This document shows, piece after piece, positions 1-6,947 of a DNA stretch of 14,777 nt. The notes under the pieces are model-generated. The model did no database searches and was not told the DNA's origin. It saw only the letters and a program-made list of their open reading frames with translations. Made by a program: the position numbers and the translations under genes. The DNA is from Actinomycetota bacterium (GTDB lineage: Bacteria; Actinomycetota; Actinomycetes; Actinomycetales; Microbacteriaceae), in assembly GCA_009704705.1 (NCBI GenBank), contig WLDR01000024.1, positions 1 through 14,777 on the forward strand, given 5' to 3'. Numbering within the stretch: position 1 is the first letter of the stretch; each line of letters opens with the position of its first letter.

Positions 1-5
1 CCCAA

Positions 6-23
6 TGTCAGTGGGTACCGACA
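6..23. promoter_or_regulatory. Imperfect inverted repeat upstream of the VWA gene
   Basis: TGTCAGT (6-12) and ACCGACA (17-23) form an 18-bp inverted repeat with 6 of 7 arm positions matching. It lies about 50 bp upstream of the VWA start and is too near the window edge to place a promoter. A related string, TGTCGGTGGGT, occurs at 1853-1863 between the regulator and the operon, so a shared operator is possible. Matches this short are expected by chance in 15 kb, so this is only a weak candidate. Confidence 0.2.
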
Positions 24-74
24 TACTTCTCATCCGCCTCAAACAGGGGCGACAGTTCCGAAGGGGGAATCACC

Positions 75-794
75 ATGACCGACCCGAATTACACCGCCAT
101 GCTGGTGGTCATCGACCGATCTGGCTCGATGTCGAACATCCGTGACGAGATGGTCACTGCAGTCCGTGGTCTGCTCGACGACCAGGGAGCCGAGCCCGGC
201 AAGTTGACCGTCGACATCTACTCGTTCGACGATGTCGTTACTCGAGAGTTTCACCTCGCGAACCCTCTTGACGTCGTTGTCTCACTTGAGCCGCGCAACT
301 TCACCGCTCTGTATGACGCCATCGGAATTGCCGTGACGGAGTTTGGCGAGACACTCGCAGCCATGCCCGAGAGTGAGCGCCCAGACACGGTGCAGGTCAT
401 CGTCGTCACAGATGGCATGGAGAACGCGAGCAGGGAATGGCATCTGGCCCGTGTGCGCGAGCTCGTTCTTCGTCAGAAGGAGTCGCACAAGTGGGACTTC
501 GTATTCCTCGGTGCTAACCAAGACGCCGTCATGACTGGTGAAGGGCTCGGATTCGACCGAGGTAGCTCCATGTCTTTCGACCCATCAGCCGGGGGCGTGG
601 ATGCGATGCTCAAGGCTTCGAGTCGCTACACGTCCGATCTGCGACGCAAGCAAAAGCGTGTCTTCATGATGGAAGAACGCATGGCCTCGCTCGAAGCCGA
701 GAACGATGCCCTGCGTCGTGCAGCCGCTGAGGCGCAGGCACGCGCAGCGGAAGATTCGACGGGACAAGACGAAACCGACAGCAAGTCGGCCTAA
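75..794 (+). CDS. Cytoplasmic VWA-domain protein with C-terminal coiled coil
   Basis: The 239-aa product is a von Willebrand factor type A fold. The metal-ion-dependent adhesion site is complete: DRSGS at residues 14-18, the threonine in NFTALYDA (T77), and the aspartate in VTDGMEN (D113). There is no signal peptide or membrane segment, so it should act in the cytoplasm, where such domains usually scaffold metal-dependent protein complexes. Residues about 190-228 are charged and Ala/Glu/Arg-rich and look like a coiled coil, followed by an acidic disordered tail. The start is supported by AAGGGGG at 61-67, seven bases before the ATG. The gene converges on the Nudix-type regulator with a gap of only 3 bp, and its presence beside ADP-ribose genes suggests a shared role, but the partner is unknown. 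The VWA assignment is firm; the function is not. Confidence 0.88.
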   Translation: MTDPNYTAMLVVIDRSGSMSNIRDEMVTAVRGLLDDQGAEPGKLTVDIYSFDDVVTREFHLANPLDVVVSLEPRNFTALYDAIGIAVTEFGETLAAMPESERPDTVQVIVVTDGMENASREWHLARVRELVLRQKESHKWDFVFLGANQDAVMTGEGLGFDRGSSMSFDPSAGGVDAMLKASSRYTSDLRRKQKRVFMMEERMASLEAENDALRRAAAEAQARAAEDSTGQDETDSKSA

Positions 795-797
795 CGA

Positions 798-1775
798 CTA
801 GAAGGCGCGATCTCTGACGACCTCACCTGAGTCATCGCGCATCACGGCACTCACCGGACGAACGGAAACGTCGTCGGTGAGTGCCGTCTTTGCATCGAAA
901 ACAAAGTTGTCGAAGAGCCGAAATGCCTCCCGCTCGCGCAGGTTGTCGTGAACCTTGCTCTCGCCATCACTCCAGGTGAACTCGACCGTGAATCGAGGCG
1001 CGGGCGGGCGAAAGCTTGCCGTGCGTTCCCTCGGGGCATCCAGAAACATCATTTCCTCCATCATGAAATCTTGCGGCGACATCAATTGGTCGCTGCGCGG
1101 GCGCGACGCACGCCTGACCGGACGCTCGGTCATGTTTCCGTATCGCAGCTTGTGCTTCTCATCGCTTGTTGGGGTTCTCCACACACGCGACGGCCTCCCG
1201 CCAGTCGACAGCGGTGCGATGTCCGTCATCTCAATCAGTTGCGGCTCCATGATGCGGCGGAATGTGTCTCGCAGAAGAGTGCCGCGATCAATGCGCTCGT
1301 GAAACGACCGCAGTTCGCTCAACGTGAAGTGTTCCAAGACTCTCCACGGGTCAGGTTCGGCCAAATACTCTGAGCGGATGCGCTGCACGGCCATCTCGAT
1401 CATGTCGCGGTGATCAAAGTCGAGTTCCGGCAGGTCATCCACCGGACGAACGTCGCGGGGCCGAAGCTCATCCAAAGTCGACTCGTCAACGAGCGCGTAG
1501 TGAGCAACGGAGATGACCCAGCCGCGCGGGTCGCGCCCAGGCTGATCAAAGACGTGAAGCTGTTCGATTCGCTCCACCTGAATGTTCAACTTCGTGGCGA
1601 GGCCGCGAGCGAGTGCCTGAGCAAGCGTCTCGCCCTCGCGCACGAACGTTCCCGGGAGGCGGGGGAGCGTCGAGTTCTCGGTGTCGACTACGACGCTCAG
1701 CTCGCCGCGATACACGGCCAAAACCACGGGGTCAACGGCGACGCTTGGTCGCGCGTATCCATCCAGCGAAGTCAT
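798..1775 (-). CDS. NrtR-like Nudix/winged-helix transcriptional regulator with extra C-terminal domain
   Basis: The start is placed at ATG 1775, with AAAGG five bases upstream, giving 325 aa; an in-frame GTG at 1796 would add 7 residues but lacks an obvious ribosome site. Residues about 8-140 are Nudix-like, including the NrtR-typical RDPRGWVISVAHYALV. The Nudix box is degenerate: the usual RELxEE reads RGLATK, so the metal-binding glutamates are gone. This fits a sensor rather than a hydrolase. Residues about 149-203 match the NrtR winged helix (LLRDTFRRIMEP, then the GGRPSRVWR wing). NrtR family members are ADP-ribose-responsive repressors of NAD genes and are usually about 220-240 aa. Here a further ~110 residues follow, with a basic linker and a beta-rich segment (about 259-318) that I do not recognise. 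It is divergent from the ADP-ribose operon and probably represses it. Confidence 0.85.
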   Translation of the reverse strand: MTSLDGYARPSVAVDPVVLAVYRGELSVVVDTENSTLPRLPGTFVREGETLAQALARGLATKLNIQVERIEQLHVFDQPGRDPRGWVISVAHYALVDESTLDELRPRDVRPVDDLPELDFDHRDMIEMAVQRIRSEYLAEPDPWRVLEHFTLSELRSFHERIDRGTLLRDTFRRIMEPQLIEMTDIAPLSTGGRPSRVWRTPTSDEKHKLRYGNMTERPVRRASRPRSDQLMSPQDFMMEEMMFLDAPRERTASFRPPAPRFTVEFTWSDGESKVHDNLREREAFRLFDNFVFDAKTALTDDVSVRPVSAVMRDDSGEVVRDRAF

Positions 1776-1810
1776 GTCGGCCTTTCGTGCGGTCACCTCA
1801 GTGTGCCATT

Positions 1811-1830
1811 TACCGCGCAGTCACGCGGTA
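1811..1830. promoter_or_regulatory. Perfect 7-6-7 palindrome upstream of the NrtR-like gene
   Basis: TACCGCG (1811-1817), a 6-bp spacer, and CGCGGTA (1824-1830) form a perfect inverted repeat 36 bp upstream of the regulator start. The overall geometry (20 bp, 7-6-7) is the same as that of the two repeats at 1894-1913 and 1921-1940, although the half-site sequence differs. It is a candidate autoregulatory operator, or a stem in the regulator's leader RNA. Confidence 0.45.
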
Positions 1831-1887
1831 TTCGGCCTCAGTGAGGAGTGAGTGTCGGTGGGTGGTCGTATCTTTTATTACATCCGC

Positions 1888-1916
1888 TTGAAGTTTACGC
1901 CAATGTGCGTTACTGT
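1888..1916 (+). promoter_or_regulatory. Candidate promoter of the ARPP-1/ARG operon
   Basis: TTGAAG at 1888-1893 and TACTGT at 1911-1916 are separated by 17 bp, a standard sigma-70-type layout with an actinobacterial TANNNT -10. Transcription would start near 1923, giving a leader of about 100 nt before the ATG at 2023. The assignment rests on sequence resemblance only. Confidence 0.5.
1894..1913. promoter_or_regulatory. Operator-like inverted repeat 1, inside the -35/-10 spacer
   Basis: TTTACGC-N6-GCGTTAC; the arms match at 5 of 7 positions, with the ACGC/GCGT core intact. It starts immediately after the -35 and ends in the first bases of the -10. Binding there would block RNA polymerase. 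A second copy of the same half-site lies 27 bp further on (centre to centre). It is most simply read as a target of the divergent NrtR-like protein. Confidence 0.5.
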
Positions 1917-1920
1917 CTAC

Positions 1921-1940
1921 TTCACGCAACAATGCGTAAA
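1921..1940. promoter_or_regulatory. Operator-like inverted repeat 2, at the expected transcription start
   Basis: TTCACGC-N6-GCGTAAA; 6 of 7 arm positions match, and the length and spacing are identical to the site at 1894-1913. It covers the expected start of the operon transcript. The two sites share the half-site TTnACGC. Confidence 0.5.
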
Positions 1941-1961
1941 GAAAAAGCAACCAAAAGAAAA

Positions 1962-1987
1962 CAGATTCCGGTCTTGAACTGGATCTG
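1962..1987 (+). other. Possible leader stem-loop upstream of the ARPP-1 gene
   Basis: CAGATTCCGGT (1962-1972) can pair with ACTGGATCTG (1978-1987) around a 5-nt loop, giving ten pairs with one bulged U and one G-U wobble. It lies in the predicted untranslated leader, about 25 nt before the AGGAGG ribosome site. It may be a stabilising element or chance. Confidence 0.3.
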
Positions 1988-2022
1988 AATCCGGCACCAC
2001 TCGATTAGCCCAGGAGGCGCAC

Positions 2023-2898
2023 ATGAACTCAACGATTCACACTGGCAAGGGCACGTTCCTCGGTAACGGCGTTACCGTCTTTCCGATTTGGACATCGGCT
2101 CCCGAGATGACAAACGTCTGCTTCAAGACGAAGCACCTCACGGTCACGGAGGTAGATGGTGAGCCCGATGTCAACCACCTGTCGATTACGAACAACGGCC
2201 ACCGTGACCACATCGTGGTCGAAGGAGACATTTTCGAAGGCGGATGGCAGAACCGCGTCGCCGCGGCAACCATCCTCATTCCGCGCGGTCAGACAGTTCG
2301 CGTACCCGTTGCCTGCGTCGAACAGGGTCGTTGGAACGGAACCCGTTCCCACGGCGTGCAGGTTCGTCGCGCGCCGTATCGAACCCGCGCTCGCCTCAAC
2401 GCAAGCCTGCAGATGAATCTCCTCGACGGCATCGTCGACGCCTCTGCCGCCCAGGGCGACGTGTGGGAAGACATTCAGCGATTCGAGGCGTCGTCCGGTT
2501 TCGTGCCTGGCCACTCGCTGTCTCTGGCGATGGATCACCTCGAAGGCCCGTCGGACAATGACATCGCAATCGATCTCGTTGCGGGTCAGCGCGGAGTGAT
2601 GATTGGCATCGGTGGCTACATCGTTGCCGCGGAAATCTTCGGCTCGCACGAAGCGCTGAAGCAACGCTTCAACGCCATCATCAGTGCCGCGCGGTTTGAA
2701 GGCATGCATTCTCAGAACCGCAGCACGCCGAACTACATGGCCCGGGATTTCGCAACCGTCCTCGAGCGCAGCCAGATTGAGCGTGGACGCGAGATGCCCG
2801 AGCACGTGACGACCCCTGTCGGCCCGTTGGCGATCTCCAGCTTCGCAGTGGCTGCCGGGCTCGTACACGCGGCGGTGTTCAACAACCACCCCGCATAA
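2023..2898 (+). CDS. ARPP-1-type protein (ARG/phosphatase-associated family)
   Basis: The 291-aa protein is preceded by AGGAGG (2012-2017), five bases before the ATG. The N-terminal half has the block I associate with the ARPP-1 family: VEGDIFEGGWQNR at residues 66-78, then IPRGQTVRVPVACVEQGRW at 86-104. This family is named for its gene neighbourhood with ADP-ribosylglycohydrolases and rhodanese/phosphatase-superfamily proteins, which is what follows here. Biochemical function is unknown as far as I know. The conserved acidic, Gln-Asn-Arg and Cys-Val-Glu residues could form a ligand-binding or catalytic pocket, but this is inference. There is no signal peptide or membrane segment, so it should be cytoplasmic. 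It is the first gene of the operon, with 47 bp to the next. Confidence 0.82.
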   Translation: MNSTIHTGKGTFLGNGVTVFPIWTSAPEMTNVCFKTKHLTVTEVDGEPDVNHLSITNNGHRDHIVVEGDIFEGGWQNRVAAATILIPRGQTVRVPVACVEQGRWNGTRSHGVQVRRAPYRTRARLNASLQMNLLDGIVDASAAQGDVWEDIQRFEASSGFVPGHSLSLAMDHLEGPSDNDIAIDLVAGQRGVMIGIGGYIVAAEIFGSHEALKQRFNAIISAARFEGMHSQNRSTPNYMARDFATVLERSQIERGREMPEHVTTPVGPLAISSFAVAAGLVHAAVFNNHPA

Positions 2899-2945
2899 CC
2901 CTCGGTGCGCCCCACCCAACCACCCCCACTGCCACAGGAGGCCAC

Positions 2946-4460
2946 ATGAACAGTTCACACACATCAGCATCACGCGACGAAGCCCGCTTCATCCCCGTGC
3001 GCGCCGCCGGCAGCCTTCTCGGGCTCGCCTGCGGTGACGCGCTCGGCGCACCGTACGAATTCGGGCCGAGTCTGGCGCACACCGTCACGGTGGAAATGAA
3101 GGGTGGCGGGCCATTCAACTTCGCGCCCGCCGAGTTCACCGACGACACCGCGATGGCGATCGGCATTGCCAAGGCAATCGCTCCGGGCAAGAATCGCGTC
3201 GAACCAGACGGTAGTGATGCCATCGACCTGACCTCGGTTCTCGAAAACTGGCTGGCCTGGCTTGAGGTCACGAAAGACGTCGGCATGCAGACGGGCACGA
3301 TTCTGCGTCGGCTCGTTCGTGATGGTGTCATTACCGAAGAGGCATGCCGGACTTTGGCGGAAGAACATCACGAGGCGAGTGGCGCGCAGTCGGCTGGCAA
3401 CGGAGCACTCATGCGTACCGCGCCGGTCGCGCTCGCGTACATCCACGACACCACCGGTCTTGCAGATATGGCTCGACGCGTGGCGCAGCTTACGCACTGG
3501 GAAGACACCGCGGGTGACGCGTGTGTGCTGTGGTGCTTCGCAATTGTGCACGCCGTGCGCACGGGCGAACTCGACATTCGCATCGGCCTGGAAGAGCTGC
3601 CCGAGGAACGTCGCGTCTATTGGCTCGAGCGCATCGAAGAGGCCGAAGCGTCACAACCGGCGCACTTCAGCGTGAACAACGGCTGGGTCGTCTCCGCATT
3701 CCGTGGCGCGTGGTCGGCCATCTTCCACTCGCTCGCCGAGAACGGTCGAATCGACGTGGTGGATGCGCTCGAACGCGCCGTTCGAGGCGGCAATGACACC
3801 GACACGGTCGCTGCCATCGCCGGTTCGCTCATCGGTGCCGCGGCCGGGGCGGCCGTGTTCCCCTCCAAGTGGCGCACGCGCATCCACGGTTGGGGCATCG
3901 CAAACGAGCGCGAACTCGTCGCACTCGCTCTCTCGACCGCGTACGCGGCAGATGTCGACCTCGACGCGTGGCCGTTGTCAGCGAGTGAGTCGGCCAAGCC
4001 AATTGGCACACTCGAGCGTCACCCGCACGATGACGGGGTCTGGCTTGGTTCGATGGACATGATCGACAACCTCCCCGCCGATGTCACGGCTGTCGTCTCG
4101 ATTTGTCGCACTGGTATTCAGCAGATACCGGCGGACCGAGCAAACATCACGGAACACGTCGAGTTTTGGTTAGTCGACGATGTCGGGGCGAACATCGATT
4201 CGCGTTCCGTCGTCATCGACGCGGCGAACACGGTGGCTCGATTGCGCGAGGAAGGGCACGTTGTCTTCTTGCACTGTGTCGCAGCGCATTCCCGCACACC
4301 CACGGTTGCGGCTGCGTATTCGGCGCTGCACCTCGGTATCGATTGCATCGAAGCGCATGAGCAGATTCGTGAAGTTCTGCCCCAGGAGTTCGCGTGGCGT
4401 AATCCCGAGTTCATCGAGCTTCTCGCCACTCTGCCCACCGATGTCGGAGGGTCCCGCTAA
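2946..4460 (+). CDS. ADP-ribosylglycohydrolase fused to a CX5R (dual-specificity type) phosphatase
   Basis: The 504-aa two-domain protein starts 4 bases after AGGAGG (2936-2941). Residues about 15-335 are an ADP-ribosylglycohydrolase (ARG/DraG) fold with all expected motifs: GLACGDALGAPYEF (26-39), the metal-binding FTDDT (64-68), SAGNGALMRTAP, THWEDTAGDAC, and GGNDTDT (D284, D286). Both halves of the binuclear magnesium site are therefore intact. Residues about 350-500 are a phosphatase domain with the signature HC-VAAHS-R-T (nucleophile C444, arginine R450). ARG enzymes remove ADP-ribose from proteins, nucleic acids or small molecules, and some cleave O-acetyl-ADP-ribose. A fused phosphatase suggests a substrate carrying both an ADP-ribosyl bond and a phosphate, such as ADP-ribose 1''-phosphate. 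The substrate is inference; the domain calls are firm. Confidence 0.92.
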   Translation: MNSSHTSASRDEARFIPVRAAGSLLGLACGDALGAPYEFGPSLAHTVTVEMKGGGPFNFAPAEFTDDTAMAIGIAKAIAPGKNRVEPDGSDAIDLTSVLENWLAWLEVTKDVGMQTGTILRRLVRDGVITEEACRTLAEEHHEASGAQSAGNGALMRTAPVALAYIHDTTGLADMARRVAQLTHWEDTAGDACVLWCFAIVHAVRTGELDIRIGLEELPEERRVYWLERIEEAEASQPAHFSVNNGWVVSAFRGAWSAIFHSLAENGRIDVVDALERAVRGGNDTDTVAAIAGSLIGAAAGAAVFPSKWRTRIHGWGIANERELVALALSTAYAADVDLDAWPLSASESAKPIGTLERHPHDDGVWLGSMDMIDNLPADVTAVVSICRTGIQQIPADRANITEHVEFWLVDDVGANIDSRSVVIDAANTVARLREEGHVVFLHCVAAHSRTPTVAAAYSALHLGIDCIEAHEQIREVLPQEFAWRNPEFIELLATLPTDVGGSR

Positions 4461-4518
4461 CGTCATTCAACTGCCTACAAGGCGACCAGTTATCCACGTC
4501 TACAGATCGGAGATCTTC

Positions 4519-5553
4519 ATGAACACCACTTCCACCCAGCTCGGCGCCACGGCTCCAATTGCGGTGTCGGCAGCGCATGTTGACTCCGTCGGACCACTCA
4601 CTGTCGCCTACTCTCCCGACTTTCTTGTCTGGATGCTTGGGTCAGGCGATGGCAGTCACCCCACCAACCCGGTGCGGGCCCAACTCGCCACCGAGTTTCT
4701 CGTCAGCGAACTTGCGGGGGCAACTTCGGTCTTGGATCCGACATCACTCGACCGGGCCACCGTTCGTGCGGCAATTGAGAGCGTTCATGAGCACGGCTTT
4801 GTGTCACGAGTCGTCGACGATGGGCTGGACGCTCAATGGTCAGGTCGTCGGCCGGAGATGGGCCAGACCGCAATGACCATGTTTGCAGGCACGATGGTTG
4901 CCGTCGAAAACATGCTTGCAGGAACCTCGAAGGTGGCTTTCAACCCTCAGGGCGCCAAGCACCATGCCGCGTTCGACGGATCGAGCGGATTCTGTGTTTT
5001 CAATGACATGGTCTGGGCCGCACTCGAGTTCAAGAAAGCCGGGCTGCGTCCGCTTTACCTTGACTGGGACATCCACGCTGGCGATGGAACGCAGACGATG
5101 TTGTTCGAAACAGATATTCCAACGTTGAGCATTCACAACGGGGCAACTTTCCCGTACGACGGCATGACTCGCGAACTCAGTCTTGCCGGAACGCGACACG
5201 TTAGCCATCACCTAGAGAACCACGCGTTCAACTGGTGCATCGAAGATGAGGACGGCGACGACGCACTCGCGTGGGCACTCGGCGAAGCGATGGAAGTCAT
5301 CGATGAGTATCAGCCAGACGTCATCCTGCTCGCAGCGGGTGCCGACGGCATGGGTGGAGCGAACAACCTTGGCGTTGACAACACCTACACCTACGCCGGA
5401 TTCACGGCCGCGGCTCATTCCGTCGCCGAGGTGGCGAACCGCTGGGCCAATGGTCGCGTGCTGATCGGGGGAGCGGGCGGCTATCAGCCACTCACGCACA
5501 CGCCACGCGTGTGGGCCAACGTCGTCGAAGAAATCTACTTGGGGGTCAACTAA
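4519..5553 (+). CDS. Histone-deacetylase-fold (AcuC/HDAC-like) zinc hydrolase
   Basis: The 344-aa protein starts at ATG 4519, with GGAG (4509-4512) six bases upstream. The HDAC superfamily core is complete. The charge-relay pair is GAKHHAAF (H148, H149), followed by GFCVFND. The first two zinc ligands are in DWDIHAGDGTQ (D184, H186), the third is in AGADGMGG (D276), and the catalytic tyrosine is in GGAGGY (Y322). Bacterial members deacetylate acetyl-lysine, acetylpolyamines or other small amides. It ends in TAATG, overlapping the next start by one base, so it is translationally coupled to the helical protein. In this operon an acetylated ADP-ribose derivative is an attractive substrate, but nothing in the sequence proves it. 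A role as a protein deacetylase is the main alternative. Confidence 0.9.
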   Translation: MNTTSTQLGATAPIAVSAAHVDSVGPLTVAYSPDFLVWMLGSGDGSHPTNPVRAQLATEFLVSELAGATSVLDPTSLDRATVRAAIESVHEHGFVSRVVDDGLDAQWSGRRPEMGQTAMTMFAGTMVAVENMLAGTSKVAFNPQGAKHHAAFDGSSGFCVFNDMVWAALEFKKAGLRPLYLDWDIHAGDGTQTMLFETDIPTLSIHNGATFPYDGMTRELSLAGTRHVSHHLENHAFNWCIEDEDGDDALAWALGEAMEVIDEYQPDVILLAAGADGMGGANNLGVDNTYTYAGFTAAAHSVAEVANRWANGRVLIGGAGGYQPLTHTPRVWANVVEEIYLGVN

Positions 5554-6425
5554 TGAATAGCAAGCCAGCACCTCGCAGGCGCGACGAAGCCTCGCGCATC
5601 ACTCCGCCCTGCATCGTCGGTGACACCCTCCGCCGTTTCTCTGCTCTCGGCCAATTCGCGTACGGGGCGGTTTCGCACGGTGCCCACCAAACGGCAACGG
5701 ATGAACAGCTCATCGCGTGGTTGTTCGGTTACCAGTTGCGTGCCTTGAACCTGCAGTTCGAAGGCCTTCTCGGCGACGTTCGTGAAGAGATTGGTCGTCG
5801 TTCGGCACTCGCAAAGGCGATCATGCAGAAGGGCGATGCGTCGGGCCGATTGCATCGTCTTCAACGGATGGCCTACGGGCACGTCTTGACGTGCCGCGGA
5901 GTTGAGGTCGGCATTATCGACCGCATGGCACGACGGGCATCCGCTGTGGGGTTTTTCCTCATGAAGCTCTCCGTCGCCAATGATGAGCAGCGCGCCCAGA
6001 TCGTTGCCACTGCAACCGACCAAACGCTGATTGACGTCAAGTTCTGGAACGACTTCATCGTCGACAACGCGGGGGAATCGAGCCGCGCTGCCAAAGGAAT
6101 CGTGCTCGGCGACGACACCGCCGTCATTCGCCAAGAAATACGCGATCGAATCGACGAGCTGCACGACCCGGAGCTCAACCCCGAACTCAACCCCGGCTTC
6201 AACGAAGACCTCGATCCTTACGTGCAGGCCGAATTTGACCTCGGCTTGCCACCGGCGCCGTCGCCGGCGCGGGTCAAGCGCCCACGCGGACCCCACACGC
6301 CGGTGCCGAAATACAAAGACGAGTTCGCGATCTTCGATTACCGAGTCGACCACAACCTCCCCGACAACGATCCGTTCTGGACAGACGAACGTATCCTCGC
6401 CGCCCTACAACTTGGAATGGAATAA
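5553..6425 (+). CDS. Unrecognised mainly helical protein with disordered acidic/proline C-terminal part
   Basis: The start is taken at ATG 5553, which overlaps the preceding stop in a TAATG junction, giving 290 aa. I do not recognise the family. Residues about 20-205 look almost entirely alpha-helical and amphipathic, with clusters of Arg/Leu and no obvious catalytic signature. Residues 205-222 hold a short Asn/Pro repeat (PELN-PELN-PGFN-EDLDP), followed by a Pro-rich basic linker (about 233-254). The last 35 residues are again ordered-looking (DEFAIFDYRVDHNLP, then DNDPFWTDERILAAL) and may form a conserved interaction motif. It is the fourth gene of the operon, followed after 3 bp by a phosphatase. 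No signal peptide or membrane helix is seen. A scaffold or nucleic-acid-associated role is conceivable, but I do not assign one. Confidence 0.8.
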   Translation: MNSKPAPRRRDEASRITPPCIVGDTLRRFSALGQFAYGAVSHGAHQTATDEQLIAWLFGYQLRALNLQFEGLLGDVREEIGRRSALAKAIMQKGDASGRLHRLQRMAYGHVLTCRGVEVGIIDRMARRASAVGFFLMKLSVANDEQRAQIVATATDQTLIDVKFWNDFIVDNAGESSRAAKGIVLGDDTAVIRQEIRDRIDELHDPELNPELNPGFNEDLDPYVQAEFDLGLPPAPSPARVKRPRGPHTPVPKYKDEFAIFDYRVDHNLPDNDPFWTDERILAALQLGME

Positions 6426-6428
6426 ATC

Positions 6429-6947
6429 ATGGATTACAAAGCCCCCACATACGCCGCGTCACGCGAAGCGAACGAAGAACTGTGGTCGGAGGTGCTTCCC
6501 GGCCTCTGGCAGGGCGGAACGCACTGGAAAGACGTCTTGTGGAACACGGACCGCGATCACCAGAACATCACGAGAGACGACTTCGATCTCGTGGTCACCA
6601 TGTACGCCGACGCTAATCCGGTCGACTGGTTCGTTGAAGAAATCCGCCTCGGCGTGATGGACGCACACATCGATGACGTCGATTTGCCGCGTATCCTCTC
6701 CGTGGCCAAGCGCGTGCACAAAGCGTGGAAGCAGGGTGACAAGGTGCTCATTCGTTGCCAGGCCGGGTGGAATCGCTCCGGACTCATCACCGCTCTCGTT
6801 CTCATCAAAGACGGTATGGATGCCGCAGCCGCAATCGACCTCATTCGCGAGCGTCGCAGCCCGAGTGCGTTGTGCAACCGCTCATTCGCCGAGTGGCTGG
6901 TCGAGCAGGGCGAGACCGCTGTTCTCGAGCTCACGCCAACGAGTTAG
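6429..6947 (+). CDS. Stand-alone CX5R (dual-specificity type) phosphatase
   Basis: The 172-aa protein has the cysteine-phosphatase loop C110-QAGWN-R116-SG, preceded by the strand VLIR. A candidate general-acid region, HIDDVDLP, lies about 30 residues upstream, at the expected distance. The residue before the nucleophile is arginine rather than the usual histidine of the HCX5R motif, which should raise the cysteine pKa or change specificity. The start lies 3 bp after the previous stop, so it is the last gene of the operon. Its stop overlaps that of the opposite-strand methyltransferase by four bases. It is the second phosphatase of this type in the cluster, the other being fused to the ARG. 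A nucleotide or ADP-ribose-phosphate substrate is more likely from context than a phosphoprotein, but this is inferred. Confidence 0.87.
   Translation: MDYKAPTYAASREANEELWSEVLPGLWQGGTHWKDVLWNTDRDHQNITRDDFDLVVTMYADANPVDWFVEEIRLGVMDAHIDDVDLPRILSVAKRVHKAWKQGDKVLIRCQAGWNRSGLITALVLIKDGMDAAAAIDLIRERRSPSALCNRSFAEWLVEQGETAVLELTPTS

Noticed and set aside
2029..2973. Long minus-strand open frame opposite the ARPP-1 gene
   Set aside because: It is antisense to a gene with a good ribosome site and conserved motifs. Its product is rich in Arg/His/Val without any recognisable pattern.
4490..4498. TTATCCACG, one base off a DnaA box
   Set aside because: It is a single isolated copy in a short intra-operon gap, so it is expected by chance. 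There is no AT-rich element or cluster suggesting an origin.
5550..6353. 267-codon minus-strand frame opposite the helical protein
   Set aside because: The plus-strand frame has a TAATG coupling to the HDAC-like gene and plausible protein composition. The antisense frame has no start context and shadow-like composition.
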